DNA of 56,229 nucleotides, taken from positions 1-56,229 of the forward strand of contig DATATB010000060.1 in the NCBI GenBank assembly GCA_036268995.1. The letters are read 5' to 3'. Position 1 is the stretch's first letter; each line of letters opens with the position of its first letter. The position numbers and the translations under genes are program-made. The notes under the pieces are model-generated. The model was given only the letters and a program-made list of their open reading frames with translations. It did not search any database and was not told the origin of the DNA. Shown here one piece after another: positions 1 through 8,555 of the stretch. This stretch comes from DATATB01 sp036268995. GTDB taxonomy: Bacteria > Planctomycetota > Planctomycetia > Pirellulales > PNKZ01.

Positions 1-1
1 C

Positions 2-2137
2 TTCCCGGAAGGTGCACTGAATCTGGTCGGCTCAACGTTCTTCGGTGTGACCTTCGAAAGTGGCACGGGCGACAATGGCACGATCTTCTCCGTCAGTACG
101 GCCGGAACCGGGTACCAAACGCTGCACACCTTTTCGGGCAGCGATGGCATCAATCCCATTGGCCTTACACTGGTCGGCACGACGCTCTACGGGACGACCG
201 ACGCCGGAGGGACGGCCAACGACGGCACTATCTTCTCCATCAATACCGACGGCAGCGCATTCCAGACACTGCATACGTTCTTAGGCACCCTCGATGGCCT
301 CGATCCCAACGCTGGCTTTACTCCCGCTGGCTCGACGCTGTATGGCACGGCCCATGCCGGCGGCGTCTACAACGCTGGCACCGTCTTTGCCCTGCCGCTG
401 GCCGGCCTGGCGGTGAGCAACTCCGCGGCTGCAATGGTGATCACCGGCCAGAACCTGACCTACTCCATCACGGTCAGCAATGCCGGCCCCAGCGACGCTC
501 AGAATGTGTCGTTCGCGGATTCGCTCCCCGCCGGCGAAACACTCGTTTCGCAGAGCCAGACCGCCGGCCCGAGCTTCACGCCTGGCGGCACCGGAAACCA
601 GTTGGCAGACACAATCGCCACCCTGCCGGCGGGCGATTCGGCCACCTTCACAGTCGTGGCAACCGTCGGCGGCGTTGCAGGCGGCACCGTGCTGAACGAC
701 AAGGCTTCGATCGGCGACGACGGCTTCAACGACCTGGTCTCATCGACGGCCACGACGACCGTCGACATACCACCCACGGTCGTTGGTGCATTCGTCAGCG
801 GCACGGGCTGGAACGTGTCGTATTTGAGCATGCTGGATGCGGCCGGGTTGGGCAGTTCGGCGGCGGGCGGCCAGGGCTTTGAATTGGCCAGCGGTGCTAA
901 CCAGCTAACGACGATGCTGTCGTGGACTAACGTCAATCAGATTTCCATCGCCTTCAGCGAGCCGGTGAATGTCTCGCAAGGCAGCCTGACGCTTTACGAC
1001 TCGACGAACACGGCGATTCCGAGCTCGGGATTCAGCTACAATGCCACGGCCAATATCGCCACGTGGCAGTTTACCACCGCGCTGCCCGCCAATAAGTATG
1101 TCATGAACCTGGCGGCCGGCTCGGTCACGGATTCGATCGGCACCGAGTTGGACGGCGCATGGACCACCGGAGTCAGCACGTTTGCGGCCGGCTCGGGCGA
1201 CGGCACGCCCGGCGGCGACTTCAATTTTTACTTCGATGTACTGCCCGGCGACGTCAACAACAGCGGCACGGTCACCAATGGCGACGTGCTGCTCACCAAG
1301 CTGCAAGTCGGCGCGGTGGCCAATTCGAGCAATTACCAACTCGACGTGAATGGCGCGGCCAACATCACCAACAGCGACGTGTTGCTCGAGAAGCTGGAAG
1401 TCGGCAGCAATATCAACACGTTCGCCGCTCCGCAATTGCCTGCGCAATCCGCGCCGGCCGCCTCGCCGGATATCATGGTGTCTACAAACGACAGCAGCAG
1501 CCAATCGCCGCTGATGCCTTTGGCGACAACTGTTACTGCCGCCGCAAGCCCCACGGCCGTCTCCGATTCCAGTCCAGCAATCACGCCTTCGGCCACTATT
1601 CCGCTGTCCCCGACGACAGCGCCATTGCCGGATATCGCAGCGGCCTCGGTGCCGACAGTCGCGACCTCCACTCCGATTGCCCCGCCGCCGACGATTGCAC
1701 CTGCCGCTGCAATCGGGCCACCGGAAGCTGTGCCGGAGTTGCCGATCAGCGTTTCGCCTGCAGTGATCGATCAGGCCTTGGCGGCACAAGTCATCCTCGC
1801 CGCGCCACCGCAAATCGTAGCGACTGCACAGGTCGCCGGGCCTGCACAGCCCGTCGCCTCGACGACCACCGCCGTGCTATCCGAGACTGAAGCGGTGCTA
1901 CCAGCGATTTTTGCCGAGCTGGCGAGTGTCGCGCCTGCCATGCCACGCATGTTCGCCGGTGCGGCCAGCGCATCGTATTCGGAACGCGCGCTTGCGAATG
2001 GCTTGCCGATCGTCAGCCAGCTGGGCAGTCCGGCGCTGACGGATGAATTCTTCGGCGAGATGGCGGCACCGGAGCCCTCGGCCGATCGCACCGATCGGTC
2101 TTTGGACTTTTGGCGAATCGGTTGGCTTGGCCAGTAG
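2..2137 (+). CDS. Surface protein with repeat, DUF11 and dockerin domains (5' partial)
   Basis: The frame is open to the left edge, so the N-terminus lies outside the window. Visible order: two to three copies of the repeat built on GTIFS/TLHTF/GTTLYGTT (the Gloeo_Verruco type seen in secreted planctomycete and verrucomicrobial proteins); a DUF11-like domain (LTYSITVSNAGPSDAQNV); a region with an EP-VNVSQGSLTLYDS stretch that looks beta-rich; a dockerin-like pair of calcium loops (GDVNNSGTVTNGDV and LDVNGAANITNSDV); then a long Ala/Pro/Ser/Thr-rich tail. I infer a secreted or surface protein whose dockerin may mediate calcium-dependent attachment. No partner cohesin is visible here. It ends in TAG and faces the EF-hand gene, with only 32 bases between the two stops. 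Domain calls are confident; the function is not known. Confidence 0.8.
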   Translation, partial: FPEGALNLVGSTFFGVTFESGTGDNGTIFSVSTAGTGYQTLHTFSGSDGINPIGLTLVGTTLYGTTDAGGTANDGTIFSINTDGSAFQTLHTFLGTLDGLDPNAGFTPAGSTLYGTAHAGGVYNAGTVFALPLAGLAVSNSAAAMVITGQNLTYSITVSNAGPSDAQNVSFADSLPAGETLVSQSQTAGPSFTPGGTGNQLADTIATLPAGDSATFTVVATVGGVAGGTVLNDKASIGDDGFNDLVSSTATTTVDIPPTVVGAFVSGTGWNVSYLSMLDAAGLGSSAAGGQGFELASGANQLTTMLSWTNVNQISIAFSEPVNVSQGSLTLYDSTNTAIPSSGFSYNATANIATWQFTTALPANKYVMNLAAGSVTDSIGTELDGAWTTGVSTFAAGSGDGTPGGDFNFYFDVLPGDVNNSGTVTNGDVLLTKLQVGAVANSSNYQLDVNGAANITNSDVLLEKLEVGSNINTFAAPQLPAQSAPAASPDIMVSTNDSSSQSPLMPLATTVTAAASPTAVSDSSPAITPSATIPLSPTTAPLPDIAAASVPTVATSTPIAPPPTIAPAAAIGPPEAVPELPISVSPAVIDQALAAQVILAAPPQIVATAQVAGPAQPVASTTTAVLSETEAVLPAIFAELASVAPAMPRMFAGAASASYSERALANGLPIVSQLGSPALTDEFFGEMAAPEPSADRTDRSLDFWRIGWLGQ

Positions 2138-2169
2138 CGATGAAGCCGGGCAGCCGCGACGCAGATCGT

Positions 2170-3117
2170 TTACTTCTTGTTCGCCGCGCCTGTGCCGGCA
2201 ACGCCGCCGGCGGCGGCTTGGAGCTGCTGCTGCATTTGCTGTACGTACTGGGTGGCGGCCTGCTGCTCGTTGGGATCGAGCACGCCGTTGCCGTTGGCGT
2301 CGAAATTCTGGAGCAGTTGCTGCTGCATTTGCGGATTCCCTGCGCCGGCTTGTCCGCCCGGGCCGCCGGCGCCTGGACGACCGGCGCCACCCGGCCCACG
2401 CCCCGCTCCCGGCCGCATGCCTCCGCCCTGGCCGCCGGCACCTCTCATCTGCTGCACGTATTGCATGGCGGCCTGCTGCTCATTGGGATCGAGCTGGCCG
2501 TTGCCGTTGGCGTCGAACTTCTGCAACAGTTGCTGCTGCATTTGCGGGCTCATCATGCCCATCCCCTGGCCGCCGCCGGGGCCGCCAGCTCCCATCGGGC
2601 CGCCAGGGCCTAGCCGGCCACCCATCCCCTGCCCGCCGCCACCCTGCATCTGCCGCATTTGCTGTACGTATTGCATGGCAGCCTGCTGCTCGTTGGGGTC
2701 GAGCTGCCCGTTGCCGTTGGCGTCGAACTTCTGCAAGAGTTGCTGCTGCATCTGCGGGCTCATCATGCCCATCCCCTGTCCGCCGCCGGGGCCGCCGGCT
2801 CCCATCGGGCCGCCAGGACGCATTGCACCGCCCGGCCCACGCCCTGCTCCCGGCCGTCCGCCCGCGCCTGGCCCGCCGGCACCCTGGCCGCCGGCGGCCT
2901 GGATCTGCTGCTGCATTTGCTGCAAATACTTCGAGGCGGCTTGCTGCTCGTCGGGATCGAGCTTGCGGTTGCCGTTGGCATCAAATTGCTGGAGCAACTG
3001 CGGTGACACTTTCCCCGGGGCCGGCTTCCGAGTGGTTTGGGCCTGGGCGCTTGCCGCGGTCAGACCAGTCAGCAGACAGATGGCGACAGCGGCTACGAGC
3101 GATGGACGCGACGGCAT
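2170..3117 (-). CDS. Secreted EF-hand repeat protein, Gly/Pro/Gln-rich
   Basis: 315 residues. A Sec signal peptide covers about residues 1-26 (hydrophobic core VAAVAICLLTGL, AQA-type cleavage). Four canonical 12-residue EF loops follow at about residues 46-57, 132-143, 202-213 and 273-284, consensus DANGNGQLDPNE with Asp/Asn at positions 1, 3, 5 and 9 and Glu at 12. Each is framed by Gln-rich helices (QMQQQLLQKF before, QQAAMQYVQQM after). Long Gly/Pro/Met/Arg linkers separate the loops. It should bind calcium outside the cytoplasm; target and role are unknown. The 70-residue spacing of the loops and near-identical DNA show recent internal duplication. Start is the ATG before the signal peptide. 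Confidence 0.85.
   Translation of the reverse strand: MPSRPSLVAAVAICLLTGLTAASAQAQTTRKPAPGKVSPQLLQQFDANGNRKLDPDEQQAASKYLQQMQQQIQAAGGQGAGGPGAGGRPGAGRGPGGAMRPGGPMGAGGPGGGQGMGMMSPQMQQQLLQKFDANGNGQLDPNEQQAAMQYVQQMRQMQGGGGQGMGGRLGPGGPMGAGGPGGGQGMGMMSPQMQQQLLQKFDANGNGQLDPNEQQAAMQYVQQMRGAGGQGGGMRPGAGRGPGGAGRPGAGGPGGQAGAGNPQMQQQLLQNFDANGNGVLDPNEQQAATQYVQQMQQQLQAAAGGVAGTGAANKK
2443..2817. repeat. Internal tandem duplication of a ~210-base EF-hand unit
   Basis: Two units code for PGGPMGAGG...GMGMMSPQMQ plus an EF loop and the helix ending QYVQQMR. The first spans about 2608-2817 and the second about 2443-2607. They are nearly identical at DNA level, while the outer two EF units of the gene are more diverged. 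Copy number may vary between strains. Confidence 0.75.
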
Positions 3118-3347
3118 GGCTGAAACCCCCGTGTGTGGATTTCGGCGGCTGGGCGAATGTGCGTGCGCGCCGACAAACCGTTCCTGTTCCGACAGTCATC
3201 TATCAAACTGGCAACTCGCAGCCCCTGGCCCTAATTAAACCCCGTCGGCCGCGAAAAGTCTTGGGTCGTAGGAGGATTCGACCCGCCAGATTTGGCCGCA
3301 GCCAGGGAGGCCGCTTGAATTTCGGGCGCGCGGGCGGTAAACCAGCC

Positions 3348-3366
3348 CCGCGACCAGCGGTCGCGG
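3348..3366 (-). terminator. Hairpin just after the Gfo/Idh/MocA gene
   Basis: On the minus strand the TAA stop is followed within three bases by an 8-bp GC stem (CCGCGACC / GGTCGCGG, 3-base loop) and then GGCTGGTTT. The T run is short, so factor-independent termination is likely weak. Confidence 0.4.
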
Positions 3367-3368
3367 CT

Positions 3369-4703
3369 TTATGATTTGAGCCCGACAACTTCGAAGCCGG
3401 GGCGATACGACTTGTGCAAGTACTGCTCGGCGTCGGGGCAATTGGTGGCCACGAGCTGTTTGGCATCCCAGTCCAGCGGGCGGCCGGCGCGATAGGCGAC
3501 GCCGCCCAGCAGCACGGCCTCGGTCAGTGCGCCGGAATAGTCGAAGTTGCACGAGGTGGGACTGCCGGTCTTGCAAGCCGCAACCCATTCGTTCCAGTGC
3601 CCGATGGAGTTGGGAATCGTCGGCTCCGGCGGCCGGAAGTCTGCGAACTTGTCGTGCGGCAGCAGTTGTAGCCGGCCGTAATCCGCGGCCAGCATGCCTT
3701 GCTTGCCGACGAACAGGATGCCCAACCCCCAGCCGGAGAGCGGCTTGCCCGAGTGGTCGTGGGTCTGCTTGACCAGGTCGTAATGCTCGCCGCCGTCGGA
3801 CCAGAACAGCCGCGTTGCCGGGTGCTTGCCGCGGGCGGCAAAGCCGTATTCGATTTTGGTCCAGGCGGGCGTGCCGACGGCGTCGGGCGACGGCCCCTCG
3901 GCGCGAACGGATTGCGGATGACGCAGTTCGAGCGCCCAGAAGGGCAAGTCCATCACGTGGCAGGCCATGTCGCCCAGCGTGCCGGAACCATAGTCCCAGA
4001 AGCGCCGCCAGTTGGCCGGATGAATGCCGGGCGAGTATGCGTGCTTGGCCGCGGGGCCCAACCACAAATCCCAATCCAGGTTGGCCGGTGCCGGCTGCGG
4101 CGCGGCGAATTTTCCGCCGGACCAGCCCTTGTTGCACCAACAGTGAACTTCGGCCACCGGACCGATCGTGCCGGCGGCGATGACTTCGACCACGCGGCGA
4201 TAGTTGTTGCTGGCGTGAATCTGCGTGCCCATCTGCGTGGCCACCTTGCGCTTGGCGGCCAGTTGCGCAATGGCCCGGGCTTCGGCCACGGTGTGCGTTA
4301 GCGGCTTTTCGCAGTATACGTGCTTGCCTAAGTCGAGCGCTACCGAGGTGGCCGGCGCGTGCGTGTGATCGGCCGTCGAGACGACGACGGCATCGAATTC
4401 CTTGTGACTGCCATCCAGCAGCCGGCGATAGTCGCGATAGCGGGCGGCTTTTGGAAAACTCTGAGCGGCCTTGTCCAGGTAGTTGCTGTCGACGTCGCAG
4501 AGCGCCACGATATTCTGGCTCGCGAGCTGCCCGACGTTGTGCCAACCTTTGTTGCCAACGCCCACGCAGGCGATGTTCAGCTTTTCGTTGGGCGATTTGC
4601 TATCGGCGGCCCGCAGGGGATTGACGTGAAATCCGCCGGCCAGCAGGGCCACGCCACCGGAACGAGCCAGAAATGCGCGACGATCGAGCGAGCGGTTTTT
4701 CAT
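3369..4703 (-). CDS. Exported Gfo/Idh/MocA family oxidoreductase
   Basis: 444 residues from ATG 4703. The N-terminus has a twin-arginine signal (DRRAFLARSGGVALLAGG), so the protein is probably exported folded with its cofactor. A Rossmann domain follows (IACVGVGNKG nucleotide loop), with the family EKP motif (CEKPLTHTV) around residue 128. The C-terminal half is the usual alpha/beta Gfo/Idh/MocA substrate domain, with YGSGTLGDMACHVMDLPFWAL. Such enzymes oxidise or reduce sugars with NAD(P). The exact substrate cannot be read from sequence. The start was taken at the Tat signal rather than 69 codons upstream, where the frame would overlap the preceding gene. It is the last of three minus-strand carbohydrate genes, 38 bases after the DUF1080-sialidase fusion. 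Confidence 0.88.
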   Translation of the reverse strand: MKNRSLDRRAFLARSGGVALLAGGFHVNPLRAADSKSPNEKLNIACVGVGNKGWHNVGQLASQNIVALCDVDSNYLDKAAQSFPKAARYRDYRRLLDGSHKEFDAVVVSTADHTHAPATSVALDLGKHVYCEKPLTHTVAEARAIAQLAAKRKVATQMGTQIHASNNYRRVVEVIAAGTIGPVAEVHCWCNKGWSGGKFAAPQPAPANLDWDLWLGPAAKHAYSPGIHPANWRRFWDYGSGTLGDMACHVMDLPFWALELRHPQSVRAEGPSPDAVGTPAWTKIEYGFAARGKHPATRLFWSDGGEHYDLVKQTHDHSGKPLSGWGLGILFVGKQGMLAADYGRLQLLPHDKFADFRPPEPTIPNSIGHWNEWVAACKTGSPTSCNFDYSGALTEAVLLGGVAYRAGRPLDWDAKQLVATNCPDAEQYLHKSYRPGFEVVGLKS

Positions 4704-4741
4704 ATTTATGCCAACCTTCGGGAGTTTGTTCGGGAGTTGAA

Positions 4742-6490
4742 TCACGGTCGATAGGTCACGGCCCCGCAGTGGACGCGCCAATCGGGATGCTCTTTGACGG
4801 CGGTGGAGTAATACACGGTGAGCACGCGGCCGTCGCGCAATAAAACGCTGCTGGGATATCCGCAGTCGGCGCTGCGCGAATCGTTGACCAGGACGCGACG
4901 CTCGTCCCATTGGGGCACGTCATCCGGGGCGGCGACCATCGCGCGCACGCCAAAACCCTGCAAGCGATCGCCGACCGTCATCAGCACGCGGCCATCGGCC
5001 AGCAAGCACAAGTCGGCCGGATGCACCCCGACGGGCGTGACTTTCGCCGTGTTCGACCAGGTGTGGCCGCCGTCGGTACTGGAGGCGAGACAGACGTTCC
5101 CGCCACGATCGCGGAGCGCCGCCAGCAGCTTGCCGCTGGGCAAACGCAGGAGCGACGTTTCGTTCACCTGCTGCACTTTCTCGTTGCCGATCTCGGAAAT
5201 TCGGGCCCAAGTGCGGCCGCTATCGGTCGAGCTATAAACGTAGCTGTGATTGCGATAAGGATCGGGCGGGCGGCCGTCGCGCGCCACCGTGCCGCCGTAG
5301 ATGGCCATCAACATCGCGCCGTCGGGCATGGTGACGATGCGACCATAGGGGCTGCCCAAGCCGATATCGCTCACGTCGATTTGCGTGGGCTGCTGCCAAC
5401 TCTGGCCACCGTCGATCGAGCGGGTGACCCAAGTGGTCCTGGGCTTCGTCGATTTGACCTCCCAATGCCCCTGGTCGTCGTAGCTCTCGGTACGCCAGAA
5501 GCCGACGACCAGTGCGCCGTCAGCCGCCTGGCCGAAGGCCGGGTTGCGGTCGTCGGCCGGTGAATCCACGACGACGCTGGGCTGAGTCCAGCTCTTACCT
5601 TCATCGCTGGAAAACACCATATCCAGCCGCCCCTTGATGCCCAGGTGCGGCGCCCCGCCGCGCAGCACCACGGCGATGCGGCCGTCGGCCAGACGCAAGG
5701 CCACTGGAAAATATCCCTGGCCCGAAACCACCAGCGAGCGCTCGAGGCCGGGCATCTTTTCGGCCGGCGGCTCGGAAGTGCTGGAGGTTTTAGCTGCGGA
5801 AGGCAATTCGCGGATGGCCACGTTGCGGAAAGCGACATGCGTGCTGTGGTATTGCAGCCCGACGTGGCCGCGCGTCCGCTTGAGGCCGGGATGCTCGGCT
5901 AGTTTGTCGGCGTGCTTCGAGGTGTCGGTGTCAACCACGACCATGTCATTGAGCGTGACGCGGACATGCGTGCCGTCGCACAGCACGGTCATCGATTGCC
6001 ATTGTCCGGCCGGCTTGGTGGCACCGCGCTTCGCCGGTTCGACGCCGTACAAACTGCCGCAATACTGATACGGCTTGAGCGCGGCATATTCGGGGGCCGG
6101 GTCGTCGAGAAGCTGAATTTCCATGCCATCGACGGACGGATGGCCGTCCAGCGGGCAACGCAGCAGCACGCCGCTATTGCCGCCGCGGGCCAGGCGGAAT
6201 TCGAGCTTGATCTCGAAATTCTCGTACTCGCCATCGGCGGCCAGCCAGTTGCCGCCCGGACCGCACGTCAGCACTCCGTTCACGATTTTCCAATGATCCG
6301 TGAAGCCGCCCTGGGGCGGGGCAGTAATCACCTGCCAGCCCTTTAGATCGTGGCCGTCGAACAGTGGACGAAATTCTTCGGCCGAGCAGACACTGCCGAG
6401 CAGAACGATCGCGGCAAACAGCGGCGCACGGCGAGCCGGGAGCGTTAGCGACCGGAGGAAACACACAATAGGCAAGCACGCGAAAGGCAT
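4742..6490 (-). CDS. DUF1080 (3-keto-glycoside hydrolase-like) and sialidase-type propeller fusion
   Basis: 582 residues from ATG 6490. A hydrophobic signal segment is followed by FRPLFDGHDLKGW, the classic opening of DUF1080 (3-keto-disaccharide hydrolase, concanavalin-like fold), which runs to about residue 230 (GHVGLQYHSTHVAFRNVAIREL). A short linker leads to a sialidase/BNR propeller with four Asp boxes: SSDEGKSW, SIDGGQSW, STDSGRTW and STDGGHTW. DUF1080 proteins are known to bind or cleave 3-keto-glycosides. The propeller may be a hydrolase or only a glycan-binding module; I did not identify a full sialidase catalytic set. It lies between an exported isomerase and an exported Gfo/Idh/MocA enzyme, which suggests a periplasmic glycan or glycoside pathway. 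Confidence 0.85.
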   Translation of the reverse strand: MPFACLPIVCFLRSLTLPARRAPLFAAIVLLGSVCSAEEFRPLFDGHDLKGWQVITAPPQGGFTDHWKIVNGVLTCGPGGNWLAADGEYENFEIKLEFRLARGGNSGVLLRCPLDGHPSVDGMEIQLLDDPAPEYAALKPYQYCGSLYGVEPAKRGATKPAGQWQSMTVLCDGTHVRVTLNDMVVVDTDTSKHADKLAEHPGLKRTRGHVGLQYHSTHVAFRNVAIRELPSAAKTSSTSEPPAEKMPGLERSLVVSGQGYFPVALRLADGRIAVVLRGGAPHLGIKGRLDMVFSSDEGKSWTQPSVVVDSPADDRNPAFGQAADGALVVGFWRTESYDDQGHWEVKSTKPRTTWVTRSIDGGQSWQQPTQIDVSDIGLGSPYGRIVTMPDGAMLMAIYGGTVARDGRPPDPYRNHSYVYSSTDSGRTWARISEIGNEKVQQVNETSLLRLPSGKLLAALRDRGGNVCLASSTDGGHTWSNTAKVTPVGVHPADLCLLADGRVLMTVGDRLQGFGVRAMVAAPDDVPQWDERRVLVNDSRSADCGYPSSVLLRDGRVLTVYYSTAVKEHPDWRVHCGAVTYRP

Positions 6491-6642
6491 GGCCGTGGCA
6501 CTCCAACTTGGGGCTTGAACTTTCGGGCGGGCAAAGACCGGTGGGATTGACTGAGTTGTTTGATAACCCCAACCGCTGGACTTATCAAGCAATCGTCGCG
6601 GCAGTTTCAGAAAATCATCGGCCGCGCCCGCGACCGGGGGCC

Positions 6643-7665
6643 TTATTTGCGGCCCAGCATGCGATCCAGCGAGTCGGAGGTCTGGTGGATCAGCGCCTCG
6701 GGAAAGTGCGGGTAGGGGTGGAAGTATTCGAAGGTGAGATAGCCGCCATAGCCGGTCGACTGGCAGGCTTCGAGCACGGCCGGCCAGTCGGTCGTGCCGT
6801 CCAGCAGCGGCCGGAACGACTCGAGCGAATAGTCCGTCCCCTTTTTCGAAAACTCCTTGAGGTGCATGTTCTTGATCCGCGAACCCAGGATGCGGATCCA
6901 GTGCTCGGGATACTGAAACAGCATGATGTTGCCAGTATCGAAGTGTACGCGCACGCGCTCGCTATGAAAGCTGTCGACGAAATCGATCATTTCGCCGGGG
7001 CTGAGCAGGTAGCCGTTGAAGAAAATGTTTTCGATATTCAGGCTCACGCCCAGCTTCTCGGCCTGCGGCAGCAGCCGGCCGATGGCCTCGCGGGCCCGGC
7101 GGTCGCAAACGTCGTTGGCCACCGGCTCGTAATCGGTGCGCCACGGGATGCCCACGGCACCGGGCACGACCAGCAAATTGTCGGTGCCCAACTCATGCGC
7201 GGCCTGCGTCATCAGTCCGGCCAGTTCCAAAGCGCGGGCGCGTTTGGCCGGATCGTTGGCCGTGAGCGGATAGGGCCAGAACAGGAATGAGCACACTCCG
7301 CTGATGGCAATGCCGATTTTTTCGGCCATGCGGCGGATCGCGTGCAACTCCTTGCTGCCGGCCTTGGGCGAAAGGTCATTGTCGAGATCGTAGTTCAGCT
7401 CGATGCCGTCGAAGCCGGCGTCTTTGGCTAGTTGCAGACATTGCTCGAGATTCATCCGATCGGGATAGGGGAACGCCCAGAGGTTGATCGACTTTTTGAA
7501 GTCGTAGCGCCGCGTGCCCGGTGCGGTTTTCGATTTTGGCGAAGGGGCCGCAGAGGCCGGCGCACCAAAAGCGGCCGCTCCGCCCGCCGCGGCCAGCGCC
7601 GCGCTAATAGCTGCGCGACGATTGAGCGTGTTTCCGCCCGCGTTTTCCGGCGCTGGTTCCGACAT
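6643..7665 (-). CDS. Exported sugar phosphate isomerase/epimerase-like TIM barrel
   Basis: 340 residues from ATG 7665. A Tat-like signal (NRRAAISAALAAAGG) precedes a xylose-isomerase-like (AP endonuclease 2) TIM barrel. Family marks are GFDGIELNYD near the first strands, VCSFLFWPYPL, NIENIFFNGYL, VRVHFDTGNIM, and HLKEF near the C-terminal metal-site strands. These proteins interconvert keto and aldo sugars or epimerise them using a divalent metal; the substrate is unknown. A TTG at 7680 would extend it by five codons, but no ribosome site precedes it. It is the first gene of the three-gene carbohydrate set, with 152 bases before the DUF1080 gene. Confidence 0.82.
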   Translation of the reverse strand: MSEPAPENAGGNTLNRRAAISAALAAAGGAAAFGAPASAAPSPKSKTAPGTRRYDFKKSINLWAFPYPDRMNLEQCLQLAKDAGFDGIELNYDLDNDLSPKAGSKELHAIRRMAEKIGIAISGVCSFLFWPYPLTANDPAKRARALELAGLMTQAAHELGTDNLLVVPGAVGIPWRTDYEPVANDVCDRRAREAIGRLLPQAEKLGVSLNIENIFFNGYLLSPGEMIDFVDSFHSERVRVHFDTGNIMLFQYPEHWIRILGSRIKNMHLKEFSKKGTDYSLESFRPLLDGTTDWPAVLEACQSTGYGGYLTFEYFHPYPHFPEALIHQTSDSLDRMLGRK

Positions 7666-7680
7666 GGGATTACTCTGCAA

Positions 7681-7854
7681 CTATTTCGATGCAACATCGT
7701 GCGCAATTTGCCGCAGGCGCGCCCAGTCGGCAGGCGTGAACGGGCGGGACAAGCCGGCCGCGGCGGATGCAAGGCCTTGTTCCACTGCCGCCATGTGCTC
7801 CTCGGGCACGAGCGGATCTTGCTCGCCCTCTTGTTGCGGCAAATGTGGTTCCAT
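7681..7854 (-). CDS. Small hypothetical protein (57 aa)
   Basis: A short frame from ATG 7854 to TAG, ending 15 bases before the isomerase ATG and on the same strand. It codes for an acidic N-terminus (EPHLPQQEGEQDPLVPEEH), an Ala/Gly stretch and a helical end (FTPADWARLRQIAHDVASK). The last part resembles the C-terminus of small antitoxin-like or helix-only proteins, but no family is recognised. The compact junction with the next gene favours a real gene. The short length and high GC mean chance cannot be excluded. Confidence 0.4.
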   Translation of the reverse strand: MEPHLPQQEGEQDPLVPEEHMAAVEQGLASAAAGLSRPFTPADWARLRQIAHDVASK

Positions 7855-7915
7855 AAGCACCAGCGTAGCACGCGGCCGGGCGGTAAACCAGAAACTTCAG
7901 CTAGGCGAAGGAGGG

Positions 7916-8326
7916 CTAGTGGTTAGGCGAGTGATCGACGAGCCATTTGTCATAAGCGGCTTTTCGCCGCTGCTGGACGCCGTCGAGCGCCTTCTGGAAC
8001 GCCGCGGGGCCGTGCCTACTATCGACGTGAGTCTCGATTACTTCGTTGTAGCCGCGCCGAAACTGTAGCAAGTCATCCCAAGCAATGCAGGACGTGACGA
8101 CCAGCGCAACGCCAAAGTCTTGCTTTAGCGTGACTTCCATGTCGTGCGCCCATGATCCACGCGCGCCGGCGAAGTATTGTGGGTTGCCGGCAACGATGTC
8201 AGCATTCGCCTGTGCTGCGCCGGCCGCGTATTGATCGAGTTTCTCATCCATGCGGGCGTTCAATCTAGCTAAAACGGTATCAAGGAATTCGCCAGAGATC
8301 CAAATGCGCCCTGCGAGTCGGGCCAT
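7916..8326 (-). CDS. Hypothetical protein (136 aa)
   Basis: No family recognised. From ATG 8326 the product is soluble-looking and mostly helical, with a mid region SWAHDMEVTLKQDFGVALVV and a charged C-terminus (QRRKAAYDKWLVDHSPNH). The frame can be extended to a TTG at 8428, but that stretch runs through a repeat-type hairpin (8363-8393) and abuts another repeat, so the internal ATG is preferred. No signal peptide or membrane segment is evident. Confidence 0.55.
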   Translation of the reverse strand: MARLAGRIWISGEFLDTVLARLNARMDEKLDQYAAGAAQANADIVAGNPQYFAGARGSWAHDMEVTLKQDFGVALVVTSCIAWDDLLQFRRGYNEVIETHVDSRHGPAAFQKALDGVQQRRKAAYDKWLVDHSPNH

Positions 8327-8364
8327 CGTCGCAGACAACGTGCGATGATGAATCCCTTTGCTCG

Positions 8365-8473
8365 AAAGGGGCGACCGAGAAGTGTCGCCCTTCCAGGGCT
8401 TGGCTCTATTTCCGCGCTCGAAGTCCAAGTGCTCACGCCCTTGGCTAACAACTTTCGGCCCCTTCGGGGCGAG
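8365..8473. repeat. Palindromic repeats: local hairpin plus family D copy 1
   Basis: Bases 8367-8393 form an AAGGGGCGAC/GTCGCCCTT hairpin. Bases 8431-8473 are a copy of the element that reads, inverted, GCCCCGAAGGGGC-GAAAGTTGTTAGCCAAGGGCGTGAGC. Related copies are at 39098-39212 and 56060-56107. Confidence 0.7.
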
Positions 8474-8555
8474 GAATAAGCTGACGCGAGCGTCCGCAAA
8501 AAAGTCACGCTTAAATTGCCCGCGCCGTTTCCGCCTTACCTAAGGTATGCCGGAG

